DNA of 64,000 bases from Rhodococcus xishaensis (GTDB lineage Bacteria; Actinomycetota; Actinomycetes; Mycobacteriales; Mycobacteriaceae): contig NZ_RKLO01000001.1 of assembly GCF_004011825.1 (NCBI RefSeq), positions 333,575 through 397,574 of the forward strand, in the 5' to 3' direction. A model generated the notes under the pieces. It was not told the DNA's origin. It was given only the letters and a program-made list of their open reading frames with translations, and searched no databases. The translations under genes were made by a program, and so were the position numbers. Within the stretch, counting starts at the first letter, position 1, and the number at the start of each line of letters is the position of its first letter. Below, piece after piece: positions 31,297-39,879 of this stretch.

Positions 31297-32082
31297 ATGA
31301 CGAGCATGTGGGGCGCACCGTTGCGCACGAGGTGGCGCGGATCCCGACGTCGCGATAGTGAGCAGGCCCGCTTCCTGACGCTGGGTTCGCTGAAGTGGGT
31401 GATCGCGAACAAGGCGTACACACCGTGGTACCTGGTCCGCTACTACCGGTTGGCAAAGTTCAAACTGGCGAACCCGCACATCATCACGCGCGGCATGGTG
31501 TTCCTCGGCAAGAACGTCGAGATCCACTCGACACCGGGACTGTCGCGGATGGAGATCGGCAAGTGGGTCCACATCGGCGACGGCAACGCCCTGCGGTGTC
31601 ACGAGGGTTCGCTCCGGATCGGCGACAAGGTCGTCTTCGGTAAGGACAACGTCGTCAACACCTACCTCGACATCGAGATCGGCGCATCGACTCTCGTCGC
31701 GGACTGGTGCTACATCTGCGACTTCGATCACCGGACCGAGGACGTCACGGTCCCGATCAAGGATCAGGGCATCGCCAAGGGCCCCGTTCGTATCGGTCCG
31801 GACACGTGGGTCGCGGCCAAGGTCTCGGTCCTGCGCAACACTCGCGTTGGCCGTGGCTGTGTGCTCGGTGCGCATGCCGTGGTCAAGGGAGACATCCCCG
31901 ACTTCAGCATCGCCGTCGGTTCCCCGGCGAAACCGGTCAAGAATCGCCTCGCCGACTGGGAGGCCGGCGCCGAGGAGCGGGCGAAGTACATCGCGGCGCT
32001 CGAGGACATCGCCCGCAAGAAGGGCGCGGCTGGTGGTAGTGCTGGGGCTCTGGTGAACGGCAACGGAACCGGCACCAAGTAG
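31297..32082 (+). CDS. Hexapeptide-repeat acyltransferase (Rv3034c-like)
   Basis: 261 residues. From about residue 64 the sequence folds as a left-handed beta-helix of hexapeptide repeats (VFLGKNVEIHSTPGLSRMEIGKWVHIGDGNALRCHEGSLRIGDKVVFG...IEIGASTLVADW), with HRTEDVTVPIKDQGIAKGPVRIGPDTWVAAKVSVLRNTRVGRGCVLGAHAVVKGDIPDFSIAVGSPAKPV typical of the O-acetyltransferase group. In mycobacteria the gene at this place lies beside the methylglucose lipopolysaccharide genes, so acylation of a polysaccharide is plausible. The C-terminal tail is Gly/Ala/Asn-rich and likely disordered. Confidence 0.85.
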   Translation: MTSMWGAPLRTRWRGSRRRDSEQARFLTLGSLKWVIANKAYTPWYLVRYYRLAKFKLANPHIITRGMVFLGKNVEIHSTPGLSRMEIGKWVHIGDGNALRCHEGSLRIGDKVVFGKDNVVNTYLDIEIGASTLVADWCYICDFDHRTEDVTVPIKDQGIAKGPVRIGPDTWVAAKVSVLRNTRVGRGCVLGAHAVVKGDIPDFSIAVGSPAKPVKNRLADWEAGAEERAKYIAALEDIARKKGAAGGSAGALVNGNGTGTK

Positions 32083-32101
32083 TGATCGGTCCGGGCGCCC
32101 G

Positions 32102-33346
32102 CTACCGACCGGGAAGCGGGCGCTCGGGAACCTCCGGACGCGTCAACGGATGCCGAACACGACGCTTGGCCGCGGCGTAGACCTGCACGGTCTCCTCGGC
32201 CACCTTGCGCCAATCGAAGTCGGCGGTCAGCCGATCGCGTGCCGCCTGCGCCCGAACCTGGGCGGAGTCCGGATCGTCAAGGGTTTCTCGCACGGCAGAG
32301 CTGAGTCCGTCCACGTCGCCCGGTGCGAAGGACAGGCCGGTCACACCGTCGACGACGGCCTCGCCGAGCCCGCCCGCTGTCGACGCGATCAGCGGGGTGC
32401 CCGCGGCGGCGGCCTCGAGCGCAATGATCCCGAACGGCTCGTAGCGACTCGGCAGCACGATCGCGTCGGCGCCGTGCAGCCATCCGAGCAGTTCCTCGTG
32501 GTCGAGGTTGCCGAGGAACGTCACCGAGCGCGCTACCCGGTGTGTGCGGGCCTGCTGCCGCAGCCACTCGAACTGGGTGCCTTCACCGGCGACGGCCAAC
32601 GTCGTGCCCGGGTGGCTGCGTCGGATCCGCGGCAACGCCGCGATCGCGTCCTGCACGCCCTTCTCGTACTCGAGGCGTCCGACATACAGCAGAGCCGCCG
32701 GTCCCGACCGAGGCGAGCGTGAACGGTAGTTCCACGTCGTGACGTCGATGCCGTTGCGGATCACGGTGATCGGCGGCAGTTCCGGACCGTACAGCTGGGT
32801 GACCTCGTCCTCCATCGACTTCGAACACGCGATGATCGAGTCGGATTCGTTGGCGAGCCACCACTCCACCGAGTGCACCTGGCGGTTGACCCGGCCGGAG
32901 ATCCAGCCGCTGTGCCGACCGGCCTCGGAGGCGTGCAGTGTGGAGACCAACGGGACGTCGTAGAACTCGGCGAGAGCGATCGCCGGGTGCGCCACCAGCC
33001 AGTCGTGGGCGTGCACGACGTCGGGCTGCCAGCCCTCGCCGATGCCGCCCTTCGACAGCGCCACACCCGCGCGGACCATCGCGTGTCCCATGGCCAGCGT
33101 CCAGGCCAGCATGTCCTCACCGAAAATGAAGTGCGGCGGATCCTCGGCGACCGCGACCACAAGTACGCCCTCGGAGATCTCCGTCGTCGTCGGGTGTGTG
33201 GACGGGTCGGTGCCTGAAGGCCGCCGCGACAGCACGACCACTTCGTGGCCGGCGGAGACCAGTTCGGTAGCAAGGTGGTGGACGTGCCTGCCCAGTCCAC
33301 CCACCACCACGGGCGGGTATTCCCACGACACGATCAGAACTCTCAT
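32102..33346 (-). CDS. GT4 alpha-glucosyltransferase (Rv3032-like)
   Basis: 414 residues, GT-B fold. N-terminus MRVLIVSWEYPPVVVGGLGRHVHHLATEL is the acceptor-loop motif of glycogen-synthase-like GT4 enzymes. DVVHAHDW and VSTLHASEAGRHSGW follow. The donor site shows LLYVGRLEYEKGVQDAIAALP, VAGEG and the E-x7-E motif EPFGIIALEAAAAGTP. The mycobacterial relative Rv3032 is an alpha-1,4-glucosyltransferase for methylglucose lipopolysaccharide and glycogen. The ATG overlaps the GH57 stop by ATGA (33343-33346), so they are co-translated. The 31-residue upstream extension is not conserved. Confidence 0.92.
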   Translation of the reverse strand: MRVLIVSWEYPPVVVGGLGRHVHHLATELVSAGHEVVVLSRRPSGTDPSTHPTTTEISEGVLVVAVAEDPPHFIFGEDMLAWTLAMGHAMVRAGVALSKGGIGEGWQPDVVHAHDWLVAHPAIALAEFYDVPLVSTLHASEAGRHSGWISGRVNRQVHSVEWWLANESDSIIACSKSMEDEVTQLYGPELPPITVIRNGIDVTTWNYRSRSPRSGPAALLYVGRLEYEKGVQDAIAALPRIRRSHPGTTLAVAGEGTQFEWLRQQARTHRVARSVTFLGNLDHEELLGWLHGADAIVLPSRYEPFGIIALEAAAAGTPLIASTAGGLGEAVVDGVTGLSFAPGDVDGLSSAVRETLDDPDSAQVRAQAARDRLTADFDWRKVAEETVQVYAAAKRRVRHPLTRPEVPERPLPGR

Positions 33347-34938
33347 TGCGTGCTCCCAGCGAATGCAGCTGTTTCGGCCGAGCGAACGGGCAGGCGCCGT
33401 GCGTCGAGTGCGGGGAACAGGCCGTCGGCGGCGTTCCATCCGTCGGCGAGTCGGCGTGCGACCTCGTCCCGTCCGGACGCGACGGCGTCGGCGATCTCCC
33501 GCAACGCGTGTGCGTGCTTGTGGGCTCGGTCGCGAGCGTACCCGGCGGCCGAGTCCTTGCTGACCATGAAGGCCCAGTCACTCGAGACCGTCAACAGCGT
33601 CTCACGCAGCATCTGGTCGTGGACCCTTTTGCGAAGTTCCGGGTCGCCCTCGAATCCGTGGTGGTTCGCGTCGCGGTCCTTGTCGATCGTGTCGAGCGCG
33701 GTCTGCACGACCTCGGCGTTGAGCTGGACCAGGTCCTGCACCTGGTCGCCGGCCCACACCCGCCAGTCCTTGCCCGAACCCCACGACGAGTCCTGCAGTT
33801 CGACGGGTGCACCGACGTAGCCACGGGCGCGGGCGTCGGCGAGGGTGCCGATCTCGATGCCGGCCTCGGGAAGTGCCCGCAGCACCTGTTCGAGCCACTG
33901 GGGCCCCTCGTGCCACCAGTGCCCGAACAGTTCGGTGTCGAACGCGGCCACGACGAGTGCGGGGCCGCCGATGCGTTCGGACTCGCTGCGCAGGCGTCGG
34001 CGCACGGTGTCGACGAAGTCGGCGACGTGCTGGTCGACGGCGACCGCCGCGAGCTCCGGGTCGTAGGGCGCCTTCTTCTCCGACGGAACCGTGCGGCCGG
34101 TCACGCGTGCGGGCTTGAGACCGGTGTCGTGGTCGTAGGTGTGGAAGTCGCGGTAGGCCGCGTGGCCGGGGTAGCCGGTCTTCGGCGACCACACGCGGTA
34201 GCTGACCTCGAGGTCGCGGCCGAAGGCGACGACGTCGGAGTCCCACACCGGCCGACCCGCGGTGGTGTCACCGCGCAGCGCCGGGCCGTCGACCATGAAA
34301 TGCGACACACCTGCGGCGGCGTAGCCGATCTCCATGCCCGGGGTGTACCCGCACTCCGGCGCCCAGATTCCAGCGGGGGTGTGGCCCCACCGGGCCTCGG
34401 CGTCTGCGAGGCCCTCGGAGAGCGAGAATGCCCGTAATCGCGGATCGAGCAGCGGCTGGAACGGGTGCGCGAGCGGGCCGCCGAGGAGTTCGATCGTCTC
34501 GGCGTCGATGAGCTCGCGCAGTACGGCGGAACCTCCATGGCGCCAACGGGTTTCGAAGACATCGAGGGCGGCAGCGGACGCGCGGTGCTCGCGGGCGCCC
34601 AGATCGCGGTGCGAGGCCGACGGCATCCCGGCGGCTTCGTGGGCGCGGAGCTGCCAGTTGCCGAGCCAGTGGTGCATACCGTTGAGGCAGTGCGGGTCGT
34701 CGAGTTGCGCGGCGAGCACCGGCGTGACGCCGAGCGTGAGCAGACGGGTGCGCCCCTCGGCAGCCAGTCGCCGCAACACCGCCGTCACCGGTAGGTACGT
34801 CGCGGCCCACGATTGGTACAGCCACTCCTCGCCCACCGGCCAGCGACCGTGATTGGCGAGCCACGGCAAGTGCGAGTGCAGGACCAGGCAGAACATGCCC
34901 GGCTCACGCGAGGTCCCCGTCTCCCGTGCCCCCGTCAC
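33343..34938 (-). CDS. GH57 1,4-alpha-glucan branching enzyme (Rv3031-like)
   Basis: 531 residues. GH57 domain: LVLHSHLPWLANHGRWPVGEEWLYQSW (first conserved region, His-rich), GIWAPECGYTPGMEIGYAAAG carrying the nucleophile Glu, and VVAAFDTELFGHWWHEGPQWLEQVLRAL carrying the acid/base Asp. A C-terminal helical domain follows (RETLLTVSSDWAFMVSKDSAAGYARDRAHKHAHALREI), as in branching enzymes. The GTG at 34938 overlaps the upstream stop by GTGA and has AAGGAT upstream. It works with the GT4 enzyme on an intracellular alpha-glucan. Confidence 0.92.
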   Translation of the reverse strand: MTGARETGTSREPGMFCLVLHSHLPWLANHGRWPVGEEWLYQSWAATYLPVTAVLRRLAAEGRTRLLTLGVTPVLAAQLDDPHCLNGMHHWLGNWQLRAHEAAGMPSASHRDLGAREHRASAAALDVFETRWRHGGSAVLRELIDAETIELLGGPLAHPFQPLLDPRLRAFSLSEGLADAEARWGHTPAGIWAPECGYTPGMEIGYAAAGVSHFMVDGPALRGDTTAGRPVWDSDVVAFGRDLEVSYRVWSPKTGYPGHAAYRDFHTYDHDTGLKPARVTGRTVPSEKKAPYDPELAAVAVDQHVADFVDTVRRRLRSESERIGGPALVVAAFDTELFGHWWHEGPQWLEQVLRALPEAGIEIGTLADARARGYVGAPVELQDSSWGSGKDWRVWAGDQVQDLVQLNAEVVQTALDTIDKDRDANHHGFEGDPELRKRVHDQMLRETLLTVSSDWAFMVSKDSAAGYARDRAHKHAHALREIADAVASGRDEVARRLADGWNAADGLFPALDARRLPVRSAETAAFAGSTQ

Positions 34939-35750
34939 GCCACGGGATCCTTGATCGCTACGGCGACGAGATCGAGGCTGTCGTCGATGTCCGCTTCTCG
35001 CAGGACGAAGTCGTCGGCGGTGATGCCCTCGACGTCGCGACAGAGCTGCTCCGGCCACGGCTCGCCCGCGAGGGCCCGCTCGATCTGGGCGTCGATGAAC
35101 GATCCACCGTGCTCGACATCGAGTTCGCGCAGACGCGGGCCGTGGTGCACGCCGGTCATCAGCGCGACCCTGAAGCCTGCCTCGACCAATAGTTCGGTCA
35201 ATTCGGCGGCGTTGAGCTCACGGGTGTGGAACGGATTGAGGGGCGTATCACGACCGGGGGAGAATGTGATGCGGTTGGGCGTGCTCACGAGCAGTTCCCC
35301 GCCCGGGCGCAGCACCCGATGGCACTCCCGCAGGAACTGTGCCTGATCCCACAGGTGTTCGATCACCTGAAAGTTGACGACGGTGTCGACGGACTCGTTC
35401 GCCAGCGGTAGCTCCGCGAGGTTGCCGTGCACCATCTCCACACGGGGGTAGCAGGCACGCACGTGCTCGACCGCCGAGATGTCGTAGTCGAGCCCAGTCA
35501 CCTTCGTTGCCATGTCGGCAATCATGTTGGCGCCGTAGCCTTCTCCCGATCCTGCCTCGAGTACATCGCGACCGGAGCAGCGCGGGAGAAGGTCGCGGTA
35601 GACGACCTCGTGGCGCCGGAACCAGTAGTTCTCCTCGGGGATTCCGGGGACCGTGCGTTCGCCGGTCAGCGGCAGCGTGGACGCCTGGCTCGCCGGGTCG
35701 GGCGCAGCGTCTGCGCGCTCGGTCGTGCAACCAACAGTGGATTCGCTCAC
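34935..35750 (-). CDS. SAM-dependent methyltransferase (Rv3030-like)
   Basis: 271 residues. SAM motif I DVLEAGSGEGYGANMIA (about 62-78), VTGLDYDISAVEHV, DTVVNFQVIEHLWDQAQFLREC and LRPGGELLVSTPNRITFSPGRDTPLNPFHTRELNAAEL. Its mycobacterial counterpart Rv3030 starts the same three-gene unit and is thought to O-methylate glucose residues of methylglucose lipopolysaccharide. The GTG at 35750 is preferred over 35804 because TAACCT lies 7 bases upstream. It ends in a GTGA overlap with the GH57 gene. Confidence 0.88.
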   Translation of the reverse strand: MSESTVGCTTERADAAPDPASQASTLPLTGERTVPGIPEENYWFRRHEVVYRDLLPRCSGRDVLEAGSGEGYGANMIADMATKVTGLDYDISAVEHVRACYPRVEMVHGNLAELPLANESVDTVVNFQVIEHLWDQAQFLRECHRVLRPGGELLVSTPNRITFSPGRDTPLNPFHTRELNAAELTELLVEAGFRVALMTGVHHGPRLRELDVEHGGSFIDAQIERALAGEPWPEQLCRDVEGITADDFVLREADIDDSLDLVAVAIKDPVA

Positions 35751-35757
35751 CTCAGCG

Positions 35758-35763
35758 AGGTTA
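35758..35763 (-). promoter_or_regulatory. -10 box for the leaderless methyltransferase-GH57-GT4 operon
   Basis: TAACCT on the minus strand, 7 bases before the GTG at 35750. Confidence 0.5.
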
Positions 35764-35990
35764 GTGGCACTACCCCCGAGAGTTGTACGGGTGGTCCACA
35801 TCACAGCCGTGAAGGTGCCTGCTGGTGGTTATTGTGAGACCGGATTCCACCCAAGTTACTGGCCGGTAACTTGCTGTGGGGTAATCTATCGCACAGCCAA
35901 CGTGCAACGAACTTGTCTACGAGAGCTCGGCTTGTCGCGGAGTTCCTCGCGATCATCAGCCAGCTACACACAGGAGGTCGACGAAGACCC

Positions 35991-36791
35991 ATGACGAACA
36001 TCGTCGTTTTGATCAAGCAGGTCCCCGACACGTGGTCCGAGCGCAAGCTCACAGACGGGGACTTCACGCTTGACCGCGAGGCCGCCGACGCAGTGCTCGA
36101 CGAGATCAACGAGCGCGCTGTCGAGGAAGCACTCCTCATCAAGGAGCGCGACGGCGGTGAGGTGATCGTGCTGTGCGCCGGCCCCGACCGCGCCACCGAC
36201 GCCATCCGCAAGGCCCTGTCCATGGGTGCCGACAAGGCTGTTCACGTCAACGATCCGGCTCTGCACGGCTCCGACGCGATCCAGACCGGCTGGACGTTGG
36301 CAGCCGCTCTCGGCCAGATCAGCTTCGACGACGGTGAGGCTGCCGATCTGGTCATCGCCGGCAACGAGGCCACCGACGGCCGTATCGGCGCCGTCCCGGC
36401 CATCATCGCCGAGTACCTCGGCCTGCCGCAGCTGACTCAGCTGCGCAAGCTGACCATCGCCGAGGGCAAGGTCACCGGCGAGCGTGAGACCGACGAGGGT
36501 GTCTTCAACCTCGAGGCCGGTCTGCCGGCCATCGTCTCGGTCAACGAGAAGATCAACGAGCCGCGCTTCCCGTCCTTCAAGGGCATCATGGCCGCGAAGA
36601 AGAAGGAGGTTCAGGTCCTCACCCTGGCCGACCTGGGTGTCGACCCCGAGACCGTGGGCGTCGCCAACGCCGGCACCACCGTCACCGCCTCCACCCCGAA
36701 GCCCCCGCGTACCGCTGGCGAGCGCGTCACCGACGAGGGTGACGGCGGCTCCAAGATCGCCGCGTACCTCGTGGGCCAGAAGATCATCTGA
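35991..36791 (+). CDS. etfB: Electron transfer flavoprotein beta subunit EtfB
   Basis: 266 residues. With EtfA forms the heterodimer that takes electrons from acyl-CoA and related dehydrogenases to the membrane quinone pool. TNIVVLIKQVPDTWSERKL is the typical start; DLVIAGNEATDGRIGAVPAIIAEYLGLPQLTQ carries the AMP-binding signature; EAGLPAIVSVNEKINEPRFPSFKGIMAAKKKEV contains the recognition-loop region that docks partner dehydrogenases. AGGAGG lies 13 bases before the ATG. It is divergent from the methyltransferase operon. Confidence 0.96.
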   Translation: MTNIVVLIKQVPDTWSERKLTDGDFTLDREAADAVLDEINERAVEEALLIKERDGGEVIVLCAGPDRATDAIRKALSMGADKAVHVNDPALHGSDAIQTGWTLAAALGQISFDDGEAADLVIAGNEATDGRIGAVPAIIAEYLGLPQLTQLRKLTIAEGKVTGERETDEGVFNLEAGLPAIVSVNEKINEPRFPSFKGIMAAKKKEVQVLTLADLGVDPETVGVANAGTTVTASTPKPPRTAGERVTDEGDGGSKIAAYLVGQKII

Positions 36792-36836
36792 TCCAGCCCC
36801 CTCGAGACCAGCAGACAAGACAGGGAGAAGTAAGCA

Positions 36837-37793
36837 ATGGCAGAAGTACTCGTGCTCGTCGAGCACGCCGAGGGTGCACTGAAGAAGATCAGCACCGAGC
36901 TCATCACCGCCGCTCGCGCGCTCGGTGAGCCGTCCGCTGTCGTCGCCGGCCCGGCCGGTACGGCCGGCAAGCTGGCGGACTCGCTTGCGGCCGCGGGTGC
37001 CGCGAAGATCTACGTCGCCGAGTCCGACGACGTCGAGGGCTACCTCGTGACCCCGAAGGTCGACGTTCTCGCGAGCCTGGTCGAGTCCGCGAGCCCGGCT
37101 GCCGTGGTCACCGCGGCCAGCATCGAGGGCAAGGAGGTCGCCGGTCGCCTCGCAGCTCGCATCGGCTCCGGCCTGCTGTCCGACGTCGTCGAGATCAAGT
37201 CCGACGGTAGCGCCGTCCACTCGATCTTCGGTGGCGCGTTCACCGTCGACGCCAAGGCCAATGGCGAGGTGCCGGTCATCTCGGTCCGTCCCGGTGCCGT
37301 CGAGGCCCAGCCGCAGGCTGGGGCCGGCGAGCAGGTCGTGGTCGAGGTTCCGGCTCAGGACGAGAGCGCCGTCAAGATCGTCTCGAGTGAGCCGATCGTC
37401 GGTGGCGACCGTCCCGAACTCACCGAGGCGTCGGTCGTCGTTTCCGGCGGCCGTGGCGTCGGGTCGGCTGACAAGTTCTCGGTTGTCGAGGAGCTCGCCG
37501 ATTCGCTCGGTGCTGCCGTCGGTGCCTCGCGTGCAGCGGTCGACTCCGGCTACTACCCGGGCCAGTTCCAGGTCGGCCAGACCGGCAAGACCGTCTCGCC
37601 GCAGCTGTACATCGCTCTCGGCATCTCAGGAGCGATCCAGCACCGAGCCGGCATGCAGACCTCGAAGACCATCGTCGCGGTCAACAAGGACGAAGAGGCT
37701 CCGATCTTCGAGATCGCGGACTACGGCATCGTGGGCGACCTGTTCAACGTCGCCCCGCAGCTGACGGAGGCCATCAAGGCCCACCGGGGCTGA
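36837..37793 (+). CDS. etfA: Electron transfer flavoprotein alpha subunit EtfA
   Basis: 318 residues. The N-terminal half ([29 protein letters not shown]) packs against EtfB, and the C-terminal FAD domain carries [103 protein letters not shown], the family hallmark. GGGAGAA precedes the ATG. It follows etfB after 45 bases and is ended by a long hairpin. Confidence 0.97.
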   Translation: MAEVLVLVEHAEGALKKISTELITAARALGEPSAVVAGPAGTAGKLADSLAAAGAAKIYVAESDDVEGYLVTPKVDVLASLVESASPAAVVTAASIEGKEVAGRLAARIGSGLLSDVVEIKSDGSAVHSIFGGAFTVDAKANGEVPVISVRPGAVEAQPQAGAGEQVVVEVPAQDESAVKIVSSEPIVGGDRPELTEASVVVSGGRGVGSADKFSVVEELADSLGAAVGASRAAVDSGYYPGQFQVGQTGKTVSPQLYIALGISGAIQHRAGMQTSKTIVAVNKDEEAPIFEIADYGIVGDLFNVAPQLTEAIKAHRG

Positions 37794-37843
37794 ATCCGGG
37801 CCTGACGCTTCACTGAGATCCCGCCACCGTCCGGCGGGCTCAT

Positions 37844-37891
37844 ACACGGTCGCCGCAACACTCTCTATACGGGAGGTTGCGGCGACCGTGT
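37844..37891 (+). terminator. Long perfect hairpin after etfA
   Basis: A 16-base arm ACACGGTCGCCGCAAC (37844-37859) is perfectly repeated in reverse at 37876-37891, around a 16-base loop. A smaller hairpin (CCCGCC/GGCGGG) lies just before it at 37820-37838. Together they probably end etfBA transcription. Confidence 0.8.
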
Positions 37892-37959
37892 CGTATTCGG
37901 GACGGTCGGCGCGCACTTGTTAAGTAAGCACAACGATCGGATTTCGCTCCACCCGCGAC

Positions 37960-38262
37960 CAGTACCCAGGCGTACTGTTGCGTCTTGGGTTCGTCAGTCA
38001 CGTATAGGACAAATATAGGACGGGCCCAGTCGGGTTCCGAAGTCCCCGAGCCGGGCGACGGATCCGCGCGTGGAGCAAGGAGTATTCGACGATGAACATT
38101 GCGACCACTCCCCACGCCGCACTCCCGCCAGGGTCGTTGTCGTCGGAACCCCGAAGACCGGTTCTGCTTCCGACGACCACGGGATTCGGTGGCTTTCCTC
38201 CGGGCCTCGGATTCAGGTCTTGAACCGTCTCGGGTTCTCGGTTCCTGAGCCCTGCTCTCCAC
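37960..38262 (+). pseudogene. Decayed fourth copy of the secreted Gly/Phe-rich protein gene
   Basis: This stretch aligns with the leader, start and end of the three intact genes at 40.8-42.8 kb. Shared landmarks: CAGGCGTAC, GTCACGTATAGGAC (intact GTCACGTAGAGGAC), GCGACGGATCCGC, GCAAGGAGTATT before ATGAAC, and a 3' part TTGAACCGTCTCGGG. Relative to the intact genes one T is missing after the seventh codon (CCCC-ACGCC for CCCCTCACGCC). This shifts the frame, and most of the signal peptide and repeat region is deleted. A 43-codon frame remains (38092-38223), ending GFGGFPPGLGFRS, like the intact C-termini. Confidence 0.75.
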
Positions 38263-38326
38263 CGTCGTTGATTCGAATCTGATTTCTCGCGCTGAATGTT
38301 GGGTATTTCAGAAGGGGCATTCGATC

Positions 38327-39721
38327 GTGACAGTCAGCTTCCTCGAACGTTCGAGGATCGTCGCCAGGCCCGGATGGAGTCGCTGGCTCGTTCCTCCAGC
38401 CGCACTCTCGATACATCTCGCCATCGGATCGACCTACGCCTGGAGCGTCTTCAAGTCCCCACTCGAGACCTCGATGGGCATCTCCGGAACGGCCAGTGCG
38501 CTGCCGTTCACCGTCAGCATCGTGATGCTCGGAGCCTCGGCTGCGTTGTTCGGAACCCGCGTGGACCACAAGGGCCCACGATGGGCCATGGTCGTGGCGA
38601 CCTCATGCTTCTGCAGCGGCTACCTGATCGCCGCCCTCGGGGTATTCATCGAACAGTACTGGCTTGTCGTGTTCGGCTACGGGTTCGTCGGCGGTATCGG
38701 TCTGGGTATCGGGTACATCTCCCCTGTGTCCACCCTGATGAAGTGGTTTCCTGACCGTCCCGGCATGGCGACGGGCATGGCCATCATGGGTTTCGGTGGT
38801 GGCGCGTTGGTAGCTTCGGCGTTGGCCAACAGCCTGCTCGACGGCTTCGGTCGGGGCACGGCGGGAGTTTCGGCGACCCTTCTCGTAATCGGTTGTGCCT
38901 ATGCGGTATTCATGTCGTTGGGTTGGCTGCTGATCCGTGTACCGGCCCCCGACTGGAAGCCTGCCGACTGGGAGCCTGCGCCGCGAAAGGCCGAATCGCC
39001 GGTCATCACGGGGAGCGTCTCAGCGACGAGCGCGATCAAGACGCCCCAGTTCTGGCTGCTTTGGGCGGCCATGTGCTTCAACGTAACTGCGGGAATCGGC
39101 ATTCTCGAGAGGGCAGCACCCATCTTCCAGGATTTCTTCCCCGACGCATCCAGCGCCGCGGCTCTGGCCGTGGCGGCTGCGGGATTCGTGGCGGTCGTCT
39201 CCCTGGCCAACATGGCCGGTCGATTCGGCTGGTCGACGTTGTCCGACGTCCTCGGCCGCAAGAACATGTTCCGGCTCTATCTCGGCGGCGGTGCTCTGCT
39301 GTATCTGACGCTCGCCCTGACCACGAACGCCAACAAGGCGCTGTTTCTTGTCTGCACGATGTTGATCGTGTCCTTCTACGGCGCAGGGTTCGCAACTGTC
39401 CCGGCATACTTACGCGACTTGTTCGGCAGCCGGGAGGTCGGTGCGATTCATGGCAGGTTGCTTACTGCGTGGTCCGCGGCCGGCGTGCTCGGTCCACTCA
39501 TCGTGAACGCTGTCGCGGACTCGCAGCACTCGGCCGGCAAGAGCGGTCCAGATCTCTACATCCTGTCGTTCTCGGTCATGATTGTGCTGCTGATCGTGGG
39601 GTTCGTCTGCAACGAGCTGATTCGGCAGGTCGACACCAAGTACCACGAAGTCGCTCCGGTCAGGGGCGAGGCCCCCGTCGGGGACTGGACTCCACATAGA
39701 GAGGCGGGGCAGGAAACGTGA
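38327..39721 (+). CDS. OFA-type MFS transporter (oxalate/formate antiporter family)
   Basis: 464 residues with about 12 membrane segments. HLAIGSTYAWSVFKSPLETSMG near the N-terminus is the OFA subfamily mark, and GGIGLGIGYISPVSTLMKWFPDRPGMATGMAIMGFGGGALV is the central MFS repeat. NMAGRFGWSTLSDVLGRKNMF is motif A of the second half. Members exchange small carboxylates such as oxalate/formate; some of this type are linked to acetate, lactate or pyruvate. The substrate cannot be read from sequence. GTG start with AAGGGG upstream. Its stop overlaps the start of a 53-residue partner. Confidence 0.88.
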   Translation: MTVSFLERSRIVARPGWSRWLVPPAALSIHLAIGSTYAWSVFKSPLETSMGISGTASALPFTVSIVMLGASAALFGTRVDHKGPRWAMVVATSCFCSGYLIAALGVFIEQYWLVVFGYGFVGGIGLGIGYISPVSTLMKWFPDRPGMATGMAIMGFGGGALVASALANSLLDGFGRGTAGVSATLLVIGCAYAVFMSLGWLLIRVPAPDWKPADWEPAPRKAESPVITGSVSATSAIKTPQFWLLWAAMCFNVTAGIGILERAAPIFQDFFPDASSAAALAVAAAGFVAVVSLANMAGRFGWSTLSDVLGRKNMFRLYLGGGALLYLTLALTTNANKALFLVCTMLIVSFYGAGFATVPAYLRDLFGSREVGAIHGRLLTAWSAAGVLGPLIVNAVADSQHSAGKSGPDLYILSFSVMIVLLIVGFVCNELIRQVDTKYHEVAPVRGEAPVGDWTPHREAGQET

Positions 39722-39879
39722 CAAGCACCAAGCCCAGCACAGCTGCAAAGCCTGACCCCAGGTCCGGCCAACCCGTCAATCGCGGTCTCATCGCCTTGGC
39801 CTGGCTGTCGGTGGCCGTCCCCTTCGCCTACGGCCTGTCGCAGCTCTGCGCGACGGCCTCCCACCTCTTCGGCCACTGA
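39718..39879 (+). CDS. Small one-helix MFS partner (OFA transporter small subunit)
   Basis: 53 residues. The GTG overlaps the transporter stop by GTGA, with AGGAAA a few bases upstream, so translation is coupled. The first 22 residues are polar (STKPSTAAKPDPRSGQPVNRG), followed by one hydrophobic helix (LIALAWLSVAVPFAYGLSQLCAT) and a short HLFGH end. Small proteins of this form are known to follow OFA-type MFS genes and are called MFS transporter small subunits. Its role (stability or regulation) is inferred. Confidence 0.75.
   Translation: MTSTKPSTAAKPDPRSGQPVNRGLIALAWLSVAVPFAYGLSQLCATASHLFGH

Noticed and set aside
37980-38060. tRNA-like element after etfA
   Set aside because: GGGTTCC-type sequence was noticed, but no cloverleaf or acceptor stem could be built; it belongs to the decayed repeat unit.
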